This document shows, in pieces, positions 6,846-12,069 of a stretch of 13,299 nt of DNA. The DNA is from DASSFZ01 sp036514635. GTDB lineage: Bacteria; Chloroflexota; Anaerolineae; Fen-1058. How positions within the stretch are numbered: the stretch's first letter is position 1; each line of letters starts with the position of its first letter. Position numbers and translations under genes: made by a program. The notes beneath the pieces are model-generated. The model searched no databases. It saw only the letters and a list, made by a program, of their open reading frames with translations, and was not told the DNA's origin. The DNA lies in NCBI GenBank assembly GCA_036514635.1, contig DATBWU010000188.1, positions 1 through 13,299 of the forward strand, read 5' to 3'.

Positions 6846-8462
6846 CTAGGGCAGCACCACCCGGCTGCTGATTTCGGCCCAGCGCTCAGCCGAAACCCAG
6901 GGCGTGAGTGTGCCGTCGGCGGCGCGCTGCCCGACGACGCGATAGCCGATCGTCCAGCCGTCCTCGCGCGAGATGGGCAGCAGCGCGTACGCGCGCAGCC
7001 GGTCGTCATTCAAATCGACCACGTACACCGGATGCTCGGCCAGGTGCGGCAGCGCCTCTTCGTATCGCAAATATCCCGGCGGCGGGCCGGGTGGCTCCAG
7101 CCCCGGCACATACACCACTTGCAGGCCCGGCACGCGGTTCTCCGACCACGAGACGTAACGCAGCGCCCAGCTCTGCGCGAAGCCATCCGTCGGCGTGGGC
7201 GGAGTCAGCAGCCAGGCATCCGGCTCCATCTGATCCAGCAACTGCCGCGCCCAGGCGTGCCACTCATGTTTCTGGCTCTGGTCGACGAGCGGATAGTTGT
7301 TGACGAACGTGGCAACCAGCAAGCCCGTCATCGACGCCGCCAGCGCCGTGAGGACTCCGCCGCGCAGCACGCGGCGCCGCCCGCTCCATCCAGCCATCCA
7401 TTGAGCCGACGTGTTCCACACGTCACCTGCGCCCAGCGCGATCAACGGCGCGTACAGGACGTACAGCGTCGTCATGAAGTCCGACCAATCCACCACGTCG
7501 TAGCTCACCACGAACAGCCAGTGCGCGCCGATGCCGAGAAGAAACAGCACGCCGATGCGCGGCTCTCGCAGCAACACATGCCACAGCCCGATGGCGCCCA
7601 GCATCACGCCGATCGGCCAGAATTGCAGCATCAACTGGTAACCCGAGTCCGCCCAGCGCTGGAGCAGGTATTGACTCTGCACGCCGAACAGGAATCCAGA
7701 GAAGGGTTGCCCAAGCAGAAAGGCCGGCACCTCGGCCCAGTTCTCCGGGCAGTAGTTGCAGAACGGCGGATGCTGGAAGGCGCGCACAGGGATGTACAGG
7801 TACTGAGCCGCCGCGACGAGCACGATCCCGGCCGTCAGCGTCAGGTTGCGGGGTCGCGTCAGCAGGCGAGGGTCGGTCGCCAGCACCGCCCACAGCCACA
7901 TCGGCAGCAGGAAGATCGCCAGCGCGTTCGCGCCGAAGCTGAGCGCATACAACGCCGTGCCCAAGAAGTAAAGCCATCGCTTGCGCGTTTGCATGAATGC
8001 CACCAGAGCCAGCAGCTCGGCGGCGACGAATAAGTTGTACAGCGCATACACCTCGGTATAGAGCGCCTGGTACCAGAATCGTACCGCGCCGCCCAGCGCC
8101 AGTGCGCCGAGCAACGCCAGCGGGATGCTGCGCGTGAGGCGGTAGGACAGCCGCAGGATCAACGCCACCGCACCCACCGAACAGACCGCCGAGAATAAGT
8201 TCAGCCGGAAGGCCGGGTTGCCGAATGATGCCAGCGCGATGAACAACCGGCCCAGCCATGTGTACAGGGGATGGCCGGGCGGATGCGAAACGCCGAGCAC
8301 CAGCGTGGCGAGTTGATACTCGACGGAGTCCAGGTAAGGCCCCACGCCGGGGTGCACCGTGCGGAAATAGAGAGTCGTGGTGATGAGAGCCGCCGCGAGA
8401 GTGGCAATCCATGACATGCGCTCACTGTTCAAGCGCCAGCGGCCAGCCCAGGGTGTGCGCAT
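6846..8462 (-). CDS. DUF2723 (GT117/TMEM260-like) membrane glycosyltransferase, 538 aa
   Basis: The N-terminal half shows the hallmark of the DUF2723 family: first helix (about residues 17-33), then HPGVGPYLDSVEYQLATLV with Asp45 and Glu48, then SHPPGHPLYTWLGRLF (residues 59-74), and a second outer-loop motif RFWYQALYTEVYAL. Human TMEM260, of the same family, is a protein O-mannosyltransferase, and the family is classed as GT117; by analogy this protein would glycosylate exported proteins, though its sugar is not shown. About ten to twelve helices are followed by a globular outer C-terminus (VDQSQKHEWHAWARQLLDQM, YVVDLNDDRLRAY). No repeat insertions are seen. It is the first gene of the leftward series. 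Start choice: TTG at 8489, ATG at 8471 and ATG at 8462 are all in frame; 8462 is preferred because TATAAT sits 7 nt before it and an upstream start would lie over the putative -10. Confidence 0.88.
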   Translation of the reverse strand: MRTPWAGRWRLNSERMSWIATLAAALITTTLYFRTVHPGVGPYLDSVEYQLATLVLGVSHPPGHPLYTWLGRLFIALASFGNPAFRLNLFSAVCSVGAVALILRLSYRLTRSIPLALLGALALGGAVRFWYQALYTEVYALYNLFVAAELLALVAFMQTRKRWLYFLGTALYALSFGANALAIFLLPMWLWAVLATDPRLLTRPRNLTLTAGIVLVAAAQYLYIPVRAFQHPPFCNYCPENWAEVPAFLLGQPFSGFLFGVQSQYLLQRWADSGYQLMLQFWPIGVMLGAIGLWHVLLREPRIGVLFLLGIGAHWLFVVSYDVVDWSDFMTTLYVLYAPLIALGAGDVWNTSAQWMAGWSGRRRVLRGGVLTALAASMTGLLVATFVNNYPLVDQSQKHEWHAWARQLLDQMEPDAWLLTPPTPTDGFAQSWALRYVSWSENRVPGLQVVYVPGLEPPGPPPGYLRYEEALPHLAEHPVYVVDLNDDRLRAYALLPISREDGWTIGYRVVGQRAADGTLTPWVSAERWAEISSRVVLP

Positions 8463-8469
8463 GCGCGCC

Positions 8470-8475
8470 ATTATA
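8470..8475 (-). promoter_or_regulatory. Possible -10 box of the leftward operon (leaderless start at 8462)
   Basis: TATAAT on the minus strand is followed by 7 nt (GGCGCGC) and ATG, which would put the transcription start at the start codon. Because ATTATAAT is nearly palindromic, a TATAAT also reads on the plus strand (8472-8477). No convincing -35 hexamer is seen in either direction. Confidence 0.4.
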
Positions 8476-8489
8476 ATCGTCTTTTCCAA

Positions 8490-8597
8490 AGTCGCGCCGA
8501 AACCCTCTGCAGGTTGCTAATCATCCCAGGAGGATTCAGTTTTGAGGTATACTGCACGCCATCCACTGCATCGAATGACGACCCGCGAATACTGATT
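8490..8597. promoter_or_regulatory. Divergent intergenic region between the operon and the rightward gene
   Basis: This stretch separates two divergent genes. It holds CAGGAGGA (8528-8535), with no in-frame ATG at a suitable distance, and a TATACT (8548-8553) that could be a -10 for the rightward gene. There is no clear -35 or operator palindrome. A TTG at 8514 is in frame with the rightward gene and would lengthen it by 28 residues. Confidence 0.3.
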
Positions 8598-9266
8598 ATG
8601 CAGATGACCGGTCTTCGACTCCCGGGCTGGCTCTGGGCGGTCCTCCTGTTTGCCCTGGCTCTCGTCCCGCGCGCATTCGCACTCGGTCACTCCGTCACTC
8701 CCGACGAACCCAACTGGGTGTATCGCACGTTGAATTTCGGCGCGGCGCTGGCGCGCGGCGACTGGGCCGGCAGCGTGCAGGCCGGGCATCCCGGCGTCAC
8801 GACGATGTGGCTTGGCTCGCTGGGACTGGCCGCGCAGCGCACCGTCGATCCGGCCCGCGCCGAAGACGCGATCGCCTGGTTGTTGAAACTCGATCGCCTC
8901 TCACCCGAAAACGTCGAGGCTTTCAAGCGCATCGGCGTTTTGCTGGATTGGGCGCGGCTGCCGGTGATCGTCGTCAACGCGCTCGGCGTCGCCGGCGTGT
9001 ATCTTCTGGCGCGGCGCATCTTCGGGCAGCGCGTCGCCTTACTGGCCGCCGGGCTGCTCGCGCTCGATCCGTTCGCCGCCGGCCTGGGGGGCTTGCTCCA
9101 CGTCGATGGCCTACTGATGACGTTCTCAGCACTCTCCCTCCTCGCGCTGCTGAACGGCCTCTCATCCGCTACACCCAACCATTCTGCATTCTGCATTCCG
9201 CATTCTGCATTCTGCATTCTGCATTCCGCATTCCGCATTCCGCATTCCGCATTCCGCATTCCGTAA
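8598..9266 (+). CDS. ArnT/PMT-like glycosyltransferase, 5' part of a gene broken at a heptamer array
   Basis: The translation MQMTGLRLPGWLWAVLLFAL begins with one membrane helix followed by VTPDEPNWVYRTLNF (Asp36-Glu37) and AGHPGVTTMWLG, matching the first outer loop of ArnT-like enzymes. Helices follow at LPVIVVNALGVAGVYLLARRI, VALLAAGLLALDPF and GLLMTFSALSLLALL. The frame then enters the ATTCYGC array at residue 195 and ends at the TAA at 9264-9266, immediately after the last unit. The sequence that should follow (WFGLSGMCAGLATLSKSPALF) is open in another frame, so this is the N-terminal third of the membrane part only, and would not be active alone. The ATG at 8598 is chosen because the helix begins shortly after it; TTG at 8514 and ATG at 8604 are alternatives, with no Shine-Dalgarno at any. 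It is divergent from the DUF2723 operon. Confidence 0.8.
   Translation: MQMTGLRLPGWLWAVLLFALALVPRAFALGHSVTPDEPNWVYRTLNFGAALARGDWAGSVQAGHPGVTTMWLGSLGLAAQRTVDPARAEDAIAWLLKLDRLSPENVEAFKRIGVLLDWARLPVIVVNALGVAGVYLLARRIFGQRVALLAAGLLALDPFAAGLGGLLHVDGLLMTFSALSLLALLNGLSSATPNHSAFCIPHSAFCILHSAFRIPHSAFRIP
9181..9264. repeat. Heptanucleotide array ATTCYGC, 12 units, at the frameshift point
   Basis: Twelve gap-free 7-base units: ATTCTGC at units 1, 2, 4, 5 and 6, ATTCCGC at units 3 and 7-11, and a last unit ATTCCGT. No unit creates a stop in any of the three forward frames, because 21 bases give one heptapeptide (cyclic form of HSAFCIL/HSAFRIP) whatever the frame. With 12 units the upstream frame runs into TAA at 9264. 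Adding one unit, or removing two, would join it to the downstream frame. Confidence 0.97.
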
Positions 9267-11902
9267 TCCTCTGGTTCGGTCTTTCCGGCATGTGCGCCGG
9301 GCTGGCTACACTGAGCAAATCGCCCGCGCTGTTCCTGATCCCCTTCACCCTCATCGCCTGTGTTGCCGCCGTCCTCGCCAGGCGTCTTTCGGTGCGACAC
9401 GCGATCATCGGTTTCATTATTTTCTTCATTCTTCATTCTGCATTCTTCATCGCCTTCTATCCCGCGATGTGGAGCGCTCCGTCGACTGCACTCGACGTGA
9501 TGTTCGAGCGCGCGACGTATCACGTAGCCACGGCCACGCGCCCGACCTTCTTCGACGGCCAGGCCGAATTGAACCATGGCTTGGGCTTCTACCCGCTGGC
9601 GCTCGCGTATCGCCTGTCGCCTATCGTCACGATCGGATTGGCGCTGACCGCCGTCTCTCTCATCCTTCGAATCCGCGCCTCACATTCCCATACCCCCATA
9701 CTCAATCAGCGCTTCGCCGTTCTGACACTCGCACTCTTCGCCTTCGCCTTCATCGCTTTCCTTTCCCCTCCCGCCAAGAAATTCGATCGCTACCTGCTGC
9801 CGACCTTCCCGCCGCTGACTCTCATCGCCGCGTGGGCCATCGACCAACTATCCAACCAACCATCCAACCATCCATCCAACCCTCGATCCACCAAACTGAC
9901 AAGCCTTGTTGGCCCTGCCGTCGTCGTTGCGCAAGCCCTCCTCGTCTTGAGTATCGCCCCCTACCCGCTCATGGCCTACAACCCGCTGCTGGGCGGCGCA
10001 CCCGGCGCGCGCGATCGCATCGCCGTCGGCTGGGGAGAAGGCTTCGGCGCGTCGGCGCAGTGGGTGGCGGATCAGCATCCCGGCTCCGTCATTGCCAGCG
10101 GTGGCTTGTCGAACATCGCCCCCTTGGTCGACGAGCCGATCGTCACGATCGACGCTGCCGGCCTGGCTCGCGCCGATTACATCGTGTTCACCGTCAGCGA
10201 AGTTCAGCTCGCGCCCGAGTTTTTCGACGCACTGGCGCAAAGAGGCACGCTGGCGCAGACGATCCGCATCGGCGGCGTCGACGCAGCGTGGGTGTACGCG
10301 AACGCGCGCCCGGAGGAACAGGCCGATTGGATTCGCAGCCAGATTCAGCCCGGCGACGCGATCGTGATCGATGCGCCCACGCCGCTAGTGCGTGCGCTCG
10401 ATCCGCTCTCGGCGACCGTCTTACCGACTGACGCGACGCCCGACTTCATCTCGACTGCGCTCGACGCACTGCGCCGGCGACCGCGCATCCTGCACGTCTC
10501 GACCGACGCCGCATCTGCCGTCGTGCGCGACGGCGTGCGTCGATGGCTGGACGCGAACGCGCGTTGGATGAGCGAAGCGCACGTAGCCGATGCGACGATC
10601 CGAATCTACACGCCCGAATCGCGCGCATCGCAACCGCTGGATGCGTTCGTCGTCCAGTTCGGCGGCGCGCTTGCGCTGGAGGGCCTCGCGACGTCGACGG
10701 CTTCTGCGGCTTATCCCGATCGGATCGCCGTCGCCGCGCGCTGGCGTGTCATCGGCCCGCCGCTGGCGAATTATTCGGCCACCTTCGAGTTGATCGACGT
10801 GTTCGGCGACGCGTGGGGGCAGTTCGGCGGCCCGCTGCGTGACGCGAGCGACTTCACACCGACGAACTGGCAGGCGGGCGAAGTGGTCGATCAAGTTTTC
10901 ACGACGCAAGTGCCGCCTGCACTCGCACCGGGGACGTACCGCCTGCGCTTCAGCATCGATACGCCCGGCGGCGAGCGGCTCGGGCTGGTGAGCGCGACGG
11001 GAGCCTTCTCCGGCACCGCGCCGATACTGGCGAGTGTGCAGATCGATCCCGCCCGGCAGCACATCGATCCGGCGGCGCTCACCTTCCGGCAGCGCGCCGA
11101 TCGCGTCTGGCCCGATCAGGTCAGGTTGATCGGCGTTGACCTGCTGACCTACGTCGTGGCACAGGGCGATCCATTCTTGAGCATGTTGCACTGGCAATCG
11201 CTGCGCGAGGGGCTTGATCCATCGACCGAGCTGCGTTGGATTCTTTCACCCCAATTCGAGACCGAGGCCGGCCCGTTCGAATGGCACACGGCACTCGTGC
11301 CCAACACGCGCCTGCCGCTGGGCCAGGGCGACATCATTGCCGCGCGCTATTCACAGCGCCTGCCGCTCGCGCTGCCCGACGGGCGTTATCATCTGCAACT
11401 GGGGATCGGCGATCAGGTCGTCGACGTAGCAGACACGATCGACCTGGTTCACCGCGACCGCGCTTTCCAACTGCCGGTGGAAGCGATCCGCGTGGGGAGC
11501 ATCGGAACATTCGAGGTGTATCGGGTCGGGTCGCTGCCCACGCAGGTTCGGGCGGGCGATCAACTTCAAGCGAAATTCGTGCTGAGGGCGAGCGACGAGG
11601 TGATCGTCAACTACACATTCTTCGTGCATCTGGTCGATCCGGCCGGGCGCATCGTGGCGCAGATCGATACCTGGCCGCAGGGCGGGCTGTGGCCGACGGC
11701 GAACTTCGTGCGCGGGCAGGTGGTGGAAGATTCGTTCACGCTCACCCCGCCCGTCGAGGCCGCGCCGGGCGCGTACCACATCGCCGTCGGGATGTACGAC
11801 GCGCTCGACGGATCGCGCCTGCCGGTGCGCGACGACGCCGGCCACTTCATCGAAGACGGGCGCTTGATTCTGGACGCACCGATTCAGATCATCACCCCGT
11901 AG
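9182..11902 (+). CDS. ArnT/PMT-like glycosyltransferase, 3' part, with three C-terminal beta modules
   Basis: The start given is the first downstream-frame codon inside the array, not a start codon; an independent ATG exists at 9290. The frame stays open further upstream to 8807, but that stretch is Arg-rich and is the out-of-phase reading of the 5' part. It continues the membrane domain (SGMCAGLATLSKSPALFLIPF, later KKFDRYLLPTFPPLTLIAAW) up to a last helix (VVVAQALLVLSIAPYP). A long outer part follows: a domain with VGWGEGFGASAQWVADQHPG and then three related beta-rich modules near 10660-11010, 11100-11440 and 11490-11890. The last is clearest (FFVHLVDPAGRIVAQID ... YHIAVGMYDALDGSRLPV). Joined to the 5' part, the protein would have 1103 residues. 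Further repeats are built in at 9425-9452 and 9844-9887. Long conserved open frame and normal codon use argue that the gene is or was recently functional. Confidence 0.85.
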   Translation, partial: FCILHSAFCILHSAFRIPHSAFRIPHSVILWFGLSGMCAGLATLSKSPALFLIPFTLIACVAAVLARRLSVRHAIIGFIIFFILHSAFFIAFYPAMWSAPSTALDVMFERATYHVATATRPTFFDGQAELNHGLGFYPLALAYRLSPIVTIGLALTAVSLILRIRASHSHTPILNQRFAVLTLALFAFAFIAFLSPPAKKFDRYLLPTFPPLTLIAAWAIDQLSNQPSNHPSNPRSTKLTSLVGPAVVVAQALLVLSIAPYPLMAYNPLLGGAPGARDRIAVGWGEGFGASAQWVADQHPGSVIASGGLSNIAPLVDEPIVTIDAAGLARADYIVFTVSEVQLAPEFFDALAQRGTLAQTIRIGGVDAAWVYANARPEEQADWIRSQIQPGDAIVIDAPTPLVRALDPLSATVLPTDATPDFISTALDALRRRPRILHVSTDAASAVVRDGVRRWLDANARWMSEAHVADATIRIYTPESRASQPLDAFVVQFGGALALEGLATSTASAAYPDRIAVAARWRVIGPPLANYSATFELIDVFGDAWGQFGGPLRDASDFTPTNWQAGEVVDQVFTTQVPPALAPGTYRLRFSIDTPGGERLGLVSATGAFSGTAPILASVQIDPARQHIDPAALTFRQRADRVWPDQVRLIGVDLLTYVVAQGDPFLSMLHWQSLREGLDPSTELRWILSPQFETEAGPFEWHTALVPNTRLPLGQGDIIAARYSQRLPLALPDGRYHLQLGIGDQVVDVADTIDLVHRDRAFQLPVEAIRVGSIGTFEVYRVGSLPTQVRAGDQLQAKFVLRASDEVIVNYTFFVHLVDPAGRIVAQIDTWPQGGLWPTANFVRGQVVEDSFTLTPPVEAAPGAYHIAVGMYDALDGSRLPVRDDAGHFIEDGRLILDAPIQIITP
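9425..9452. repeat. Short heptanucleotide run TTCATTC/TGCATTC, 3-4 units, inside a CDS
   Basis: Units TTCATTC, TTCATTC, TGCATTC and a decayed TTCATCG encode FILHSAFFIA, which resembles the peptide made by the larger array upstream. Here the residues seem to be part of a membrane helix (IIGFIIFFILHSAFFIAFYP) rather than a loop. Confidence 0.65.
9844..9887. repeat. Tetranucleotide array CCAA/CCAT, about 11 units, inside a CDS
   Basis: The stretch splits into 4-base units CCAA, CTAT, CCAA, CCAA, CCAT, CCAA, CCAT, CCAT, CCAA, CCCT, CGAT. It encodes DQLSNQPSNQPSNHPSNPRS, a polar loop between the last two membrane helices. A unit length of 4 also changes frame when copy number changes, but the present number keeps the gene in frame. 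Confidence 0.85.
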
Positions 11903-11907
11903 AAACT

Positions 11908-12026
11908 CACCACCAAGACTCCACCCTCTGAAGAGGGCAAGCGACACAAAGAAACACCAAGAAAACTTGGAGATTCTTGGTGTCGCTTGCCCCGCATCGT
12001 TTTGCGGGGTCGAGCCTTGGTGGTTA
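11908..12026. repeat. Compound palindromic ACCACCAAG element between convergent genes
   Basis: Outer arms CACCACCAAG (11908-11917) and CTTGGTGGT (12017-12025) enclose further pairs: GCAAGCGACAC (11938-11947, with the preceding G) with GTGTCGCTTGC (11980-11990), and ACACCAAGAA with TTCTTGGTGT at the centre. Each arm carries its own side hairpin: CCCTC-TGAA-GAGGG (11924-11937) and CCCCGCA ... TGCGGGG (11990-12009). Folded, it would have a clover-like shape. It begins 5 bases after the stop of the rightward gene and ends 44 bases before the stop of the leftward one, so it may also act as a bidirectional transcript end. A sister copy lies at 13026-13149. Confidence 0.88.
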
Positions 12027-12069
12027 CCACAGCGGCCTTTTCAGACAGGCCATTCACCGGGCACCCGGC

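Noticed and set aside
6489..8033. Rightward open frame of 514 codons
   Set aside because: It covers the antisense of two well-supported genes, has no hydrophobic segments or recognisable motif, and is rich in Arg and Gln.
8807..9165. An open frame in the same phase as the 3' part, which would make a 1031-residue protein starting at 8807
   Set aside because: Its first 120 residues are Arg- and Ala-rich without helices and are the out-of-phase reading of the well-formed ArnT-like N-terminus in another frame.
9181..9264. Possible CRISPR array or programmed ribosomal frameshift
   Set aside because: The repeats are 7 bases long with no spacers. No slippery X-XXY-YYZ heptamer with a downstream structure was seen, and the frame change is explained by unit number.
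12027..12069. Small inverted repeats GGCC ... GGCC and CCGGG ... CCCGG as terminator
   Set aside because: Stems are only 4-5 bases and no T run follows on either strand; the large palindrome next to it is the better candidate.
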